Assembly (NCBI GenBank): GCA_030621915.1
Contig: JAUXGV010000007.1
Coordinates: 1 to 34,305 of the forward strand
Length of the DNA stretch: 34,305 nucleotides
Reading direction: 5' to 3'
From: Flavobacteriaceae bacterium
GTDB lineage: Bacteria; Bacteroidota; Bacteroidia; Flavobacteriales; Flavobacteriaceae
A program made the translations under genes and the position numbers. The notes under the pieces were generated by a model, which saw only the letters and a program-made list of their open reading frames with translations, made no database searches and was not told the DNA's origin. Positions 16,364 to 24,947 of the stretch are shown in pieces (position 1 is the stretch's first letter; every line of letters starts with the position of its first letter).

Positions 16364-17554
16364 ATGAGTACGATAAAAACATGGAGATGGTATGGAGAAC
16401 ACGATAATGTCTCTCTTTCAAATATCAAACAAGCGGGCGTTAGGGATTTGGTAACTTCTTTATTTCATGTGCCTTATGGAGAAGTCTGGGCCAAAGTTGA
16501 TATTATGGCGAAAAAAGATTTCATCGAAAAAAACGGTATGAAATGGCTCGTAACCGAAAGTATTCCGGTACATGAAGATATCAAAACACAAACCGGGAAT
16601 TATTTACAGTACATAGAAAATTATAAAACCAGTATTGAAAATTTAGCCGCTTGTGATATTAATATCGTTTGTTATAATTTCATGCCTATCATGGATTGGA
16701 CTAGAACCGATTTAGACTATACCTTGAATAACGGTTCAAAAACAATTCGATTTGAAAAAGCAGCCTTTACTGCATTTGATCTATTCATATTAAAAAGGAA
16801 AAACGCGGAAAAAGATTATAATGAGTCGGAAATTTCCTCGGCTAAAAATTATTTTGAGAAAAGTAGTCAAGAAGAAATTGAAATTTTAACAAAAAACTTG
16901 ATTGCCAATTTACCAGGTACGGATATGGTGTATACCATGGATCAGTTTCAATCTGAACTTGATAAATACGAACATATTGACCAAGCCAAATTAAAAGAAC
17001 ATTTGTTTTACTTTTTAAGAGAGATTATTCCTGTTGCAGAGAGCGTTGGAGTTAAAATGTGTATCCATCCTGACGATCCCCCATTTTCCTTATTGGGATT
17101 ACCAAGGATTGTTAGCACAGAAAAAGATATTGAAGAGCTTATGAATGCCATTGATAGTCCAAGTAATGGACTTACTTATTGTACGGGTTCATTGGGCGTT
17201 AGAGCGGATAATGACCTACCTCGAATATTTGAACAATTTGCAGGTAAAATTCATTTTATTCATTTAAGAAGTACTTTGAGAAATGAATTGGGCAATTTTC
17301 ATGAAGCAACGCATTTGGGCGGTGACGTAGATATGTACGCTGTGATTCAACAAATTGTTTTGGAACAGGAGAGAAGGAAAAAGGAGGGAAGGAAGGATTT
17401 TGCCATTCCGATGAGGCCTGATCATGGACATCAAATGATGGATGACCTCAACAGACAATATTATCCTGGATATTCTTGTATCGGTAGAATGAAAGGCTTG
17501 GCAGAACTTACGGGACTCGAATATGGTATAGAAAAGTCAATGAATTTAGTATAA
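16364..17554 (+). CDS. uxuA: D-mannonate dehydratase
   Basis: This 396-residue protein has the length and motifs of UxuA. It starts KTWRWYGEHDNVSL, has HVPYGEVW near 35-42, CIHPDDPP around 233-240 (H235, D237, D238), YCTGSLGVR with Cys 273, HLRS near 300, and RPDHGH near the C-terminus. It removes water from D-mannonate to give 2-dehydro-3-deoxy-D-gluconate, using a divalent metal bound by His, Asp and Cys. It is cytoplasmic. Next to uxuB it forms the core of the hexuronate pathway. UxaC (uronate isomerase) and the KDG kinase and aldolase that normally flank these steps are not in the window. Confidence 0.95.
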   Translation: MSTIKTWRWYGEHDNVSLSNIKQAGVRDLVTSLFHVPYGEVWAKVDIMAKKDFIEKNGMKWLVTESIPVHEDIKTQTGNYLQYIENYKTSIENLAACDINIVCYNFMPIMDWTRTDLDYTLNNGSKTIRFEKAAFTAFDLFILKRKNAEKDYNESEISSAKNYFEKSSQEEIEILTKNLIANLPGTDMVYTMDQFQSELDKYEHIDQAKLKEHLFYFLREIIPVAESVGVKMCIHPDDPPFSLLGLPRIVSTEKDIEELMNAIDSPSNGLTYCTGSLGVRADNDLPRIFEQFAGKIHFIHLRSTLRNELGNFHEATHLGGDVDMYAVIQQIVLEQERRKKEGRKDFAIPMRPDHGHQMMDDLNRQYYPGYSCIGRMKGLAELTGLEYGIEKSMNLV

Positions 17555-17587
17555 ACAATAATATAAAAACTTAAAGTATAAAATTAA

Positions 17588-18976
17588 ATGAAGAAATATA
17601 ATAATCATTCAATGTGTATTTTAATTTGTATTTTATTTATTGTTTCATGTAGTGAATCTAAAAAAGATAATACACCTTGGGTAGATTTATTTGATGGTAA
17701 AACTTTAAATGGCTGGCATATTAAAGGTGGTAAAGCAACGTATGAAGTTGAAGATGGAGCTATTGTTGGAACCTCTGTATTAAATACAAAGAACACATTT
17801 TTATGTTCGGATAAAATGTACGGTGACTTTATATTGGAAATTGAATATAAAGTAGATTCAAAATTAAATTCAGGGATTCAAATAAGAAGTAACTCAATCG
17901 AATCTTACCGTGAAGGAGAGGTGCATGGTTATCAAATTGAAATTGATCCCTCTGAAAGAGCTTGGAGTGCAGGTATTTATGAAGAAAGCAGAAGAGGTTG
18001 GTTATATCCCTTGACCGATAATCCTGAGGCTCAAAAAGCTTTCAAACAAAATGATTGGAATACGTATCGGATTGAAGCAATAGGTGATACGATCAAAACA
18101 TGGATCAATGGAGTAGCTGCAACACATTTAATTGATGACATGACCTCCTCCGGATTTATTGGCTTACAGGTTCACAATATTGATGATATAGAAAAAGAAG
18201 GAACTCAAGTGATTTGGAGAACTGTTAAAATCATGACAGAAAATCTTGATCAGTACATGAAAACATCAACCCTTCAAGCCAAAACTACCTTAAACCGTTT
18301 GACGCACCCTGAAAGTGAAGCTGGATGGAAATTATTATGGAACGGAGAAACAACAGAAGGTTGGAGAGGAGCTAAATTAAACGATTTTCCTGAAGCTGGC
18401 TGGGAAATTAAAAATGGGATACTAAGTGTGTTGGCTTCCGGTGGCCATGAATCAACTGCAGGCGGTGATATTGTTTCCCTTGAAAAATATAACAATTTTG
18501 AATTGAAAGTTGATTTTAAAATAACGGAAGGAGCCAATAGCGGCATAAAATATTTTGTAAATACTGATCTCAACAAAGGAGAAGGCTCTTCTATAGGTTT
18601 GGAATTTCAAATATTAGATGATGTAAAACATCCTGATGCTAAGCTTGGAAATCATGATGGAAGTAGAACTATTTCTTCACTGTATGACTTGATTCAAGCG
18701 GATACAAATAAAGTTGTAAATCCAGTTGGGGAATGGAATCAAGCCCGTATCATTTCTAACAACAACCATGTAGAGCATTGGTTAAATAACAGAAAAGTAT
18801 TGGAGTATGAACGCAAAAGTGATGATTACCGGAAACTCGTGGCTGAAAGTAAATATATAGAATGGGAGAATTTTGGAGAAGCAGATTCAGGTCATATATT
18901 AATACAGGATCATGGAGATTTTGTGTCCTTCAGGAATATAAAAATTCGTGAAATTAAAGAAGATGAAAAAAAATAA
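17588..18976 (+). CDS. Lipoprotein with two DUF1080 domains (3-keto-glycoside lyase/hydrolase-like)
   Basis: This 462-residue protein has a lipoprotein signal ending IVSC (Cys 21) and two tandem DUF1080 domains of the LamG/concanavalin-like fold. The first runs about 31-218 (WVDLFDGKTLNGWHIKGG, VHGYQIEIDPSERAWSAGIYEE), the second about 246-455 (WKLLWNGETTEGWRGAKL, GANSGIKYFV, LEFQILDD). Each repeats the fold features seen in the single-domain DUF1080 gene at 21522. Members of this family act on 3-keto sugars or glycosides made by Gfo/Idh oxidoreductases. Here it follows uxuA by 33 nt and overlaps the TIM-barrel gene by 14 nt, so it belongs to the same operon. It is probably on the periplasmic side of an envelope membrane. 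Confidence 0.85.
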   Translation: MKKYNNHSMCILICILFIVSCSESKKDNTPWVDLFDGKTLNGWHIKGGKATYEVEDGAIVGTSVLNTKNTFLCSDKMYGDFILEIEYKVDSKLNSGIQIRSNSIESYREGEVHGYQIEIDPSERAWSAGIYEESRRGWLYPLTDNPEAQKAFKQNDWNTYRIEAIGDTIKTWINGVAATHLIDDMTSSGFIGLQVHNIDDIEKEGTQVIWRTVKIMTENLDQYMKTSTLQAKTTLNRLTHPESEAGWKLLWNGETTEGWRGAKLNDFPEAGWEIKNGILSVLASGGHESTAGGDIVSLEKYNNFELKVDFKITEGANSGIKYFVNTDLNKGEGSSIGLEFQILDDVKHPDAKLGNHDGSRTISSLYDLIQADTNKVVNPVGEWNQARIISNNNHVEHWLNNRKVLEYERKSDDYRKLVAESKYIEWENFGEADSGHILIQDHGDFVSFRNIKIREIKEDEKK

Positions 18977-19826
18977 ATCGACAATAAATAGAAGGAATTT
19001 CATCAAAAATTCAGCTCTGGGAACAGCAGGAATTATTAGTACTTCTTTTCCTATTATAGCTCAGGGCTCAATTAGGTTTACTGATTCAGGGGATTTATCA
19101 AATATAAAATTGGGTGTTGCTTCTTATTCGCTGCGCAATTTTTCTACAGAAAAAGCACTCGATATGACCTTGCGATGTGGTGTCAATAGAATTTCTTTTA
19201 AAAGCATGCACCTACCTCTTGATTCTGGAAAGGAGACCATAAAAAAAACGGTGAAGCTTTGTAGGGATAAAGGTGTTGAATTGTATGGTGGCGGCGTAAT
19301 TTATATGAAAACCAAAGAAGCTGTTGATCAGGCATTTGCCTATGCCCAAGCAGCGAAAATGAAAATAATTATTGGTGTTCCCAATCATGAATTGTTGAAT
19401 TATGTGGAAACTAAAGTGAAAGAAACCAATATCAAATTGGCTATTCACAATCATGGACCCGGTGATAAGTTATATCCAAGTGCAGAAAGTGCTTATGTTA
19501 AAATAAAAAATATGGATGCCCGAATGGGACTCTGTATCGATATTGGTCATAGCATTCGAATTGGAAGAAATCCAAGCAAGGATTTTGAGTCTTTTTTTGA
19601 TCGTGTCTTCGATGTACATGTAAAAGATGTTACAAAGGCAGCTGCAGATGGTAAAACATGTATAGTAGGCAAAGGTGTAATAGATATTCCGGGCTTTTTA
19701 GAAACAGTAGTAAAATTGAATTATGAAGAAACTCTGGCTCTTGAATATGAAGCAGAAGCATCCGATCCTTTACCGGGTATGATGGAATCTTTAGGTTATG
19801 TTAAAGGCGTATTGGCAACTAATTAA
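18963..19826 (+). CDS. TIM-barrel sugar isomerase/epimerase-like protein, Tat-exported
   Basis: The frame extends back to a GTG at 18948, but the ATG at 18963, preceded by a purine-rich AAAGAAG, gives 287 residues with a twin-arginine signal (INRRNFIKNSALG) and is preferred. The mature part is the xylose-isomerase/AP-endonuclease-2 type barrel: LGVASYSLRNFS, then HNHG, CIDIGHSI, DVHVKD and ALEYEAEA. Acidic and His residues in these phrases form the metal site. In 3-keto-sugar operons of Bacteroidota such barrels act as lyase or hydratase partners of Gfo/Idh and DUF1080 enzymes. It overlaps the DUF1080 gene by 14 nt and precedes a Gfo/Idh gene by 17 nt. Confidence 0.85.
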   Translation: MKKNKSTINRRNFIKNSALGTAGIISTSFPIIAQGSIRFTDSGDLSNIKLGVASYSLRNFSTEKALDMTLRCGVNRISFKSMHLPLDSGKETIKKTVKLCRDKGVELYGGGVIYMKTKEAVDQAFAYAQAAKMKIIIGVPNHELLNYVETKVKETNIKLAIHNHGPGDKLYPSAESAYVKIKNMDARMGLCIDIGHSIRIGRNPSKDFESFFDRVFDVHVKDVTKAAADGKTCIVGKGVIDIPGFLETVVKLNYEETLALEYEAEASDPLPGMMESLGYVKGVLATN

Positions 19827-19843
19827 ATTATAAAATAAAAAAC

Positions 19844-21187
19844 ATGAAATCTAACAGAAGAAATTTTATTAAAAAGGCTTCGGCAGGAGCTGCAGGAATT
19901 GCCTTGACTGGAAGTATCAATGCCATGTCTGCCAAAAGTTATTCAAATATTATTGGAGCCAATGATCGTATTCATGTGGCGCTGCAAGGATTGGGAAGAC
20001 GATATGGAGGTTATATGGATCCAATCATAGATAAAAAAAATAATGTTAGATTGTTGTATCTATGCGATGTCATGCAGAGTCAGCGTGAAAAGGCTGCAGC
20101 GAATTTCGCAAAAAGAATCAATTATAAACCGGCCTTGGAAAATGACATTCGAAAAATAATGGATGATCAAAAAGTTGATGCCATTTTTATGGCTACTCCT
20201 GATCACTGGCATACTCCAGGTGCTTGTATGGCTATGAAGGCTGGAAAACATGTTTATTTAGAGAAACCATGTAGCCATAATATGCAGGAAAATGAATGGG
20301 TGGTTGCTTTTCAAAAGAAGTATAACAAAGTCGTTCAGATGGGAAATCAACAACGATCATCTCTCGAGTCTAATCAGGTTATTAAAGATATCCATAATGG
20401 AATAATTGGTAGGACTTATAAAGCAACAGCCTTTTATATCAATACGAGGGGTGAAGTTTCTGTTCAAGAAAAAGCTACTCCACCTGAAGGATTGGATTGG
20501 GATCTTTTTCAAGGCCCATCACCAAGAAAAGATTACACACACAACACATGGGACTATAATTGGCATTGGTATGGTTGGGATTTTGGAACAGCGGAAATGG
20601 GCAACAATGCAACACATGAATTGGATATTGCCCGATGGGCATTGGGCGTTGAATTTCCTGAACATGTAAATGTGAGGTCAGGTAAAAATCAATTTTTAAA
20701 CGATGGTTGGGAAATGTATGACTCAATGGAAGCCAGATTTTCTTTTTCGGATGGACAAGTTATTGAGTGGGATGGGCAAAGTAGAAATGGATATGCTAAA
20801 TATGGTAAAGGTAGAGGAACCGTAGTTTATGGGTCAGAAGGTTCAGCATTTATTGATAGAAGTGGATATGAAATATTTGACCTAAAGGGAAAATCTGTTA
20901 AAAACAGTAAATCAAATGGTGCTGAAGGAGGACTTGCACTAGGAGGGGGAGGAAATCTAACAACGAGGCATGCAATTAATTTTTTCGAAACAATTCGCGG
21001 CAATGAGGCATTGACTTCGCCCATTGAACAAGGTGCAGTTAGTCAGGCAATGACTCATTATGCAAACATTGCTTCAAGAATTGGAAAATCTTTTGAGATT
21101 GATGAAAATTCAGGTAGAATTTTTGATCGAGAAGCTATGAAATTATGGTCACGTGAGTATGAAGCAGGTTGGGAACCTAAGTTGTAA
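19844..21187 (+). CDS. Gfo/Idh/MocA oxidoreductase, Tat-exported
   Basis: This 447-residue protein has a twin-arginine signal (SNRRNFIKKASAGAAGIA) with a hydrophobic region up to about residue 30. A Rossmann fold follows with QGLGRRYGG (48-56), ATPDHWH (117-123) and the EKP motif at 140-142, then the C-terminal alpha/beta domain with ATHELDIARWALG. It is of the exported Gfo/Idh type that keeps a tightly bound NAD(P). It lacks the cysteine cluster of the homologue at 14955. As last gene of the operon it may oxidise the substrate at C3 or re-reduce the keto product. The substrate is not readable from sequence. It ends before the repeat-rich gap at 21188-21521. Confidence 0.85.
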   Translation: MKSNRRNFIKKASAGAAGIALTGSINAMSAKSYSNIIGANDRIHVALQGLGRRYGGYMDPIIDKKNNVRLLYLCDVMQSQREKAAANFAKRINYKPALENDIRKIMDDQKVDAIFMATPDHWHTPGACMAMKAGKHVYLEKPCSHNMQENEWVVAFQKKYNKVVQMGNQQRSSLESNQVIKDIHNGIIGRTYKATAFYINTRGEVSVQEKATPPEGLDWDLFQGPSPRKDYTHNTWDYNWHWYGWDFGTAEMGNNATHELDIARWALGVEFPEHVNVRSGKNQFLNDGWEMYDSMEARFSFSDGQVIEWDGQSRNGYAKYGKGRGTVVYGSEGSAFIDRSGYEIFDLKGKSVKNSKSNGAEGGLALGGGGNLTTRHAINFFETIRGNEALTSPIEQGAVSQAMTHYANIASRIGKSFEIDENSGRIFDREAMKLWSREYEAGWEPKL

Positions 21188-21240
21188 TAATATTATTGGA
21201 TATAATTCTAACGAGATCATTCTCTATATAAGATAATTGC

Positions 21241-21446
21241 CCCTTGAGCTGGGCCACCTATGGTAGGAGGGATCATAAGGGTGTTTTCCTCTTAAGTCAA
21301 TCTGCCTTAGCCATGGGGGTGTTGGTCCCTTCAGGACATGAGAAAAACAAAATATAATTTATTCTGAAGGCTTCAAACGAGGCTCAATTGAGGTGTTATT
21401 CCATAGGAGACTACAAACAAATCTCATTTGGGGTGTTGTAAATTTG
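21241..21446. repeat. Repeat-rich intergenic region with four GGTGTT motifs
   Basis: This fills much of the 334-nt gap between two operons. GGGTGTT occurs at 21279-21285, 21317-21323 and 21431-21437, and AGGTGTT at 21391-21397. Spacings are 38, 74 and 40 bp, near a period of 37-40. The region is also richer in G and C than its surroundings. Small inverted elements are present: CCTATGG against CCATAGG (21257-21263 and about 21401-21407), the palindrome CTCAATTGAG (21383-21392) and CAAAT-CTC-ATTTG (21418-21430). There are no coding frames of note. It may be a degenerate cluster of intergenic palindromic repeats or a structured RNA; it does not look like a CRISPR array. Confidence 0.5.
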
Positions 21447-21448
21447 GA

Positions 21449-21479
21449 ATTGTGTACCTTTCCTAGCTAATTACTTTTG
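21449..21479 (+). promoter_or_regulatory. Promoter of the second carbohydrate unit
   Basis: ATTG (21449-21452) and TACTTTTG (21472-21479) are spaced 19 nt apart, giving a TTG -33 core and an exact TAnnTTTG -7 box. The start codon of the DUF1080 gene is 42 nt downstream. A second exact -7 match (TAAATTTG, 21439-21446) has no matching -33 box. Confidence 0.6.
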
Positions 21480-21521
21480 TGATTCTTTGAGGATTGATTA
21501 TTAACAAAATACCGAAAAAAA

Positions 21522-22253
21522 ATGAAATATTTTGTAGTTCAAAAACTTATAAAACTCTTTTCTATATCAATAATTTTTCTTGTGTTTGTTTTTGTTGGAT
21601 GCAAGCAGTCTGTAAAAAAATCAGATTGGCAGGAAGAGATATTATCACTTTTTAATGGGAAAAATTTAGATGGCTGGAAGGGTGATTCCAGTATTTGGTC
21701 GGTTGAGGAAGGCTGTATTGTCGGCAGGACTACTTCAGATAAGCCCATTGAACAAAACACTTTTTTAATTCATAATACTTCCTTTTCTGACTTTGAACTG
21801 AGTTTTCAATACAAAATTATTGGAGGCAACAGCGGTGTTCAATATAGGGCGAAAGTATTGGATAAAGAATTGTTTATCGTTGGAGGCTATCAGGCCGATA
21901 TGGAGGCCGGAAATAATTATTCAGGAATTCTTTATGAAGAAAAAGGTAGAGGAATATTGGCACTGCGTGGTGAACAGGTCAGACTTGACTCAATAGGTAT
22001 AAAGACGGTAACTAAATTTGCTAATTCGGAAACTATTGAATCAAGGATTCAAAAGGAACAATGGAATGAGTATCTGATTGTTGCTAATGGGAATCATTTG
22101 CAACATTTTATCAATGGAGTAAAAAGTGTTGATGTTGTTGACGATGAGGTGGATAAAAAAGCTTCTTCCGGAATTATTGCACTTCAGGTGCATAAAGGCC
22201 CGGAAATGACAGTTTATTATAAGGATTTACATCTAAAACTTATTAAAAACTAA
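21522..22253 (+). CDS. DUF1080 lipoprotein (3-keto-sugar lyase/hydrolase-like)
   Basis: This 243-residue protein has a long lipoprotein signal ending FVGC (Cys 27) and one DUF1080 domain from about residue 40 to the end: ILSLFNGKNLDGWKG, WSVEEGCIVGRT, FSDFELSFQYKI, GGNSGVQYRAK, YQADMEAGNNYSG, HFINGVKSVDVVD. It is a single-domain relative of the double protein at 17588. DUF1080 enzymes act on 3-keto glycosides made by Gfo/Idh partners, and a Gfo/Idh gene lies two genes downstream. It starts a new transcription unit behind its own promoter and is followed after 9 nt by a sulfatase. Confidence 0.9.
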   Translation: MKYFVVQKLIKLFSISIIFLVFVFVGCKQSVKKSDWQEEILSLFNGKNLDGWKGDSSIWSVEEGCIVGRTTSDKPIEQNTFLIHNTSFSDFELSFQYKIIGGNSGVQYRAKVLDKELFIVGGYQADMEAGNNYSGILYEEKGRGILALRGEQVRLDSIGIKTVTKFANSETIESRIQKEQWNEYLIVANGNHLQHFINGVKSVDVVDDEVDKKASSGIIALQVHKGPEMTVYYKDLHLKLIKN

Positions 22254-22262
22254 GACAACACT

Positions 22263-23834
22263 ATGTTCAAACGAAAATTAAAATTATTTTTTTTCGGGTC
22301 CTTATTGTTGATCTTTAATTGTGTATCCTCTTGTCAAAAGGAAGAAAATAAAAACAAGCATTCACAAAATAATCAAAATCAGGGCGACCAGCCCAATGTC
22401 ATACTTATTTTAGCTGATGATATGGGATGGTCTGACCTAGGATGTTATGGTAGTGAAGTTCATACTCCAAATCTGGATTTGTTGGCTTCGGAAGGAATCA
22501 GGTTTACAAACATGTATAATACTTCCAAATGCTTTCCTTCTCGTGCTTCCTTACTTACAGGATTATATTCGCAGCAAATAGGCTATCACAAGAGTTATAA
22601 ACAGCCAATGAACAATGCCATTACTTTGGGTGAATTGTTCAAAAAGGCAGGCTATACCACCATGTGGTCCGGAAAACATCACAGTTCAGAATTACCTACC
22701 AAAAGAGGCTTTGATCACTATAGTGGATTATTTGAAGGTGCGAGTAATCATTTTAATCCAGGGAAACAAAGAAAAGGTGAGGGGCAGCCTGCTCAAAAAA
22801 GACCCGACAGACCCTGGGTGATTGATGGTGAAATAATACAACCCTACACACCTTCAAAAGATTTTTATACCACGGATGCTTTTACTGATTACGCCTTGGA
22901 ATGGTTGAATCAAAGGCCAACAGATCAACCGTTTTTTTTATATATGTCTTATACGGCTCCTCATGATCCCTTAATGGCTTGGCCAGAGGATATTCAAAAG
23001 TATCGGGGTAAGTATATGGAAGGATATAAAAAGGTGAGAAACGCAAGATTTAAAAAACAAAAGGCATTAGGCCTTATCGCCTCTGATTACCCGTTGTCAC
23101 AAGCTACATTTCAAAATTGGGATGAATTATCGGATGTTCAAAAAGATCAGGAAGATTTAAAAATGGCTGTTTATAGTGCTATGATTGATAGGATGGATCA
23201 AAATATTGGAAGATTGTTATCCAAATTGGACGAAATGAAGCTCCGAGAAAGCACCTTGATATTATTTCTATCCGATAACGGAGCATCTTCAGAAGTGGTC
23301 AACTTAGAAGGTGGTAACGGAGAAATTGGCAGCCTTGGAAGATGGACATCGTTGGGAGGTGACTGGGCCAATGTATCTAATGTGCCCCTGCGCCTATTTA
23401 AAAATTTTAGCCATGAAGGTGGAATTAAAACACCTTTAATTGTGAATTGGCCAAATGGAATTAAAGAAAAAAATAAAATAGTCGATACGCCTCTTCATTT
23501 AATTGATTTGATGCCAACTTTTGCAGCTATAATTAATGAAGATTATCCAGTTGAATTCAACAATCAAAGTATCAAACCTTTAGACGGGATCAATTTTCTG
23601 CCAATTCTAAGGGGACAGAAAGTGAAAAGGGGAAAACCGTTGTTCTGGCAATGGCAACATGGTAAGGCAATTCGCGATGGAGATTGGAAATTAGTGGCCT
23701 TTAAGGATAACTGGACCTTATACAATTTAAAATTGGATCCTGTTGAAGCCAATGATTTATCATTGTCTCATCCAGAGAAATTTCTCCAATTGAAAAACCA
23801 ATACGACGCTTGGTCAAAACAAATGGGATTGTAA
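22263..23834 (+). CDS. Arylsulfatase (S1 type, Cys-type formylglycine), lipoprotein
   Basis: This 523-residue protein has a lipoprotein signal ending VSSC (Cys 24) and a polar linker rich in Asn, Gln and Lys. The sulfatase features are ADDMGWSD (D52, D53), the formylglycine motif CFPSR at 90-94, SGKHH (K138, H140), TAPHDP (H234) and FLSDNGAS (D338, N339). The length is usual for family S1. It removes sulfate groups in the periplasm or at the surface. It follows the DUF1080 gene by 9 nt and precedes a Gfo/Idh gene by 42 nt, so desulfation is wired into the same unit. Substrate not readable. Confidence 0.95.
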   Translation: MFKRKLKLFFFGSLLLIFNCVSSCQKEENKNKHSQNNQNQGDQPNVILILADDMGWSDLGCYGSEVHTPNLDLLASEGIRFTNMYNTSKCFPSRASLLTGLYSQQIGYHKSYKQPMNNAITLGELFKKAGYTTMWSGKHHSSELPTKRGFDHYSGLFEGASNHFNPGKQRKGEGQPAQKRPDRPWVIDGEIIQPYTPSKDFYTTDAFTDYALEWLNQRPTDQPFFLYMSYTAPHDPLMAWPEDIQKYRGKYMEGYKKVRNARFKKQKALGLIASDYPLSQATFQNWDELSDVQKDQEDLKMAVYSAMIDRMDQNIGRLLSKLDEMKLRESTLILFLSDNGASSEVVNLEGGNGEIGSLGRWTSLGGDWANVSNVPLRLFKNFSHEGGIKTPLIVNWPNGIKEKNKIVDTPLHLIDLMPTFAAIINEDYPVEFNNQSIKPLDGINFLPILRGQKVKRGKPLFWQWQHGKAIRDGDWKLVAFKDNWTLYNLKLDPVEANDLSLSHPEKFLQLKNQYDAWSKQMGL

Positions 23835-23876
23835 TTACACGATACTATTTAAAATAATTGATGAATCAAAAATCAC

Positions 23877-24890
23877 ATGAAAAAGACAATAAAAACGGGA
23901 GTGCTTTCTTATGGAATGTCAGGTAAATTATTTCAATGCCCCTTTTTAAATGAACATGCTGGATTTGAATTGTATGCCATTGTAGAGCGGTCAAAAAAGG
24001 AAGCACACATTATTTATCCAAAAATCATAAGTTACATTTCGGTGGATGAAATATTATTGGATCCTGAAGTTGAATTGATAATTGTCAATACGCCAACTAA
24101 TACCCATTTTGAATTTGCATTAAAAGCAATTCATGCAAATAAACATGTATTGGTTGAAAAAGCCTTTACAGTTACTTCTTCACAAGCAAAAAAACTATTT
24201 CGAGAGGCCAAAAAAAATAACATTTTCATTCTTCCCTATCAAAATAGACGATATGATAGCGATTTTCTATCTGTAAAGAAAGTGCTGGATTCCGGGAATT
24301 TAGGGAAATTGGTAGAGGTTCATTTTCGATATGACAGGTATAGGTATGGCATTGGTCCGAAAGTAGCTAAAGAAACTGAAATTCCTGGAAGTGGATTACT
24401 TTACGATTTAGGCCCTCATTTATTAGATATGGTAATTGCTCTTTTTGGCAAACCTATATCATGGTACAAAAGTTTGGGTTATTTTCGACCAAAAACTAAA
24501 GTTGATGATTATGCCCAGATTCATTTAATATATCCTAATCAATTACAAGTATTTATTACCATGAGTATGTTGGTTACAGAAGCACAGCCTTCTTTCGTTC
24601 TCCATGGAACAAAAGGTTCATTTATCAGGGATAGAAGTGATATTCAGGAAAAACAATTGTTAGAAGGTATTCTACCTGGAAATCCAACATATGGTATTGA
24701 AGATACTGATAAATATGGAACCCTAACCACCATATCATCGGACGGAATTAAAAACCATCAAAAAATAACTTCTGATAGATCTACATATATTCATGTGTTT
24801 GAAGATGTTTATCAGACAATAAGAGCAGGGAAGCCATATCCCGTTTCTGAAGAAGATATATTAAAACAACTGGAAATTTTGGAATCCTAA
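23877..24890 (+). CDS. Gfo/Idh/MocA oxidoreductase, cytoplasmic
   Basis: This 337-residue protein has no signal peptide and starts with its Rossmann strand (KTGVLSYGMSGKLFQCPFL). Other family features are NTPTNTHFEFALKAI, LVEKAFTVT (EKA in place of EKP), QNRRYDSDFLSVKKVLDSG and GLLYDLGPHLLDM. This form, with the short N-terminus and the QNRRYDSDF phrase, resembles the cytoplasmic group that includes scyllo-inositol dehydrogenases and YdgJ-like enzymes. It could finish the pathway by reducing an imported keto sugar. The link to the upstream sulfatase (42 nt gap) suggests co-expression. Substrate is inference. Confidence 0.85.
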   Translation: MKKTIKTGVLSYGMSGKLFQCPFLNEHAGFELYAIVERSKKEAHIIYPKIISYISVDEILLDPEVELIIVNTPTNTHFEFALKAIHANKHVLVEKAFTVTSSQAKKLFREAKKNNIFILPYQNRRYDSDFLSVKKVLDSGNLGKLVEVHFRYDRYRYGIGPKVAKETEIPGSGLLYDLGPHLLDMVIALFGKPISWYKSLGYFRPKTKVDDYAQIHLIYPNQLQVFITMSMLVTEAQPSFVLHGTKGSFIRDRSDIQEKQLLEGILPGNPTYGIEDTDKYGTLTTISSDGIKNHQKITSDRSTYIHVFEDVYQTIRAGKPYPVSEEDILKQLEILES

Positions 24891-24896
24891 TTTTAT

Positions 24897-24927
24897 GTTG
24901 AATTTAAAGGTAAACACACCATATTTG
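24897..24927 (+). promoter_or_regulatory. Candidate promoter of the SMP-30-type gene
   Basis: GTTG (24897-24900) and CATATTTG (24920-24927) are spaced 19 nt apart. The -7 box differs from TAnnTTTG at the first base only. The start codon is 21 nt downstream, so the lactonase gene may be transcribed both from here and from the upstream unit. Confidence 0.5.
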
Positions 24928-24947
24928 TAGTGTAAAACCAAACCATT

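Noticed and set aside
16094-16402. Minus-strand reading frame of 102 codons inside the Gfo/Idh and uxuA genes
   Set aside because: Antisense shadow of two well-supported genes with no recognisable protein features; the same applies to the other antisense frames in the window.
21241-21446. Periodic GGTGTT motifs as a CRISPR array
   Set aside because: Only a 6-7 base core is shared, the flanks differ, spacing is irregular and no cas gene is present.
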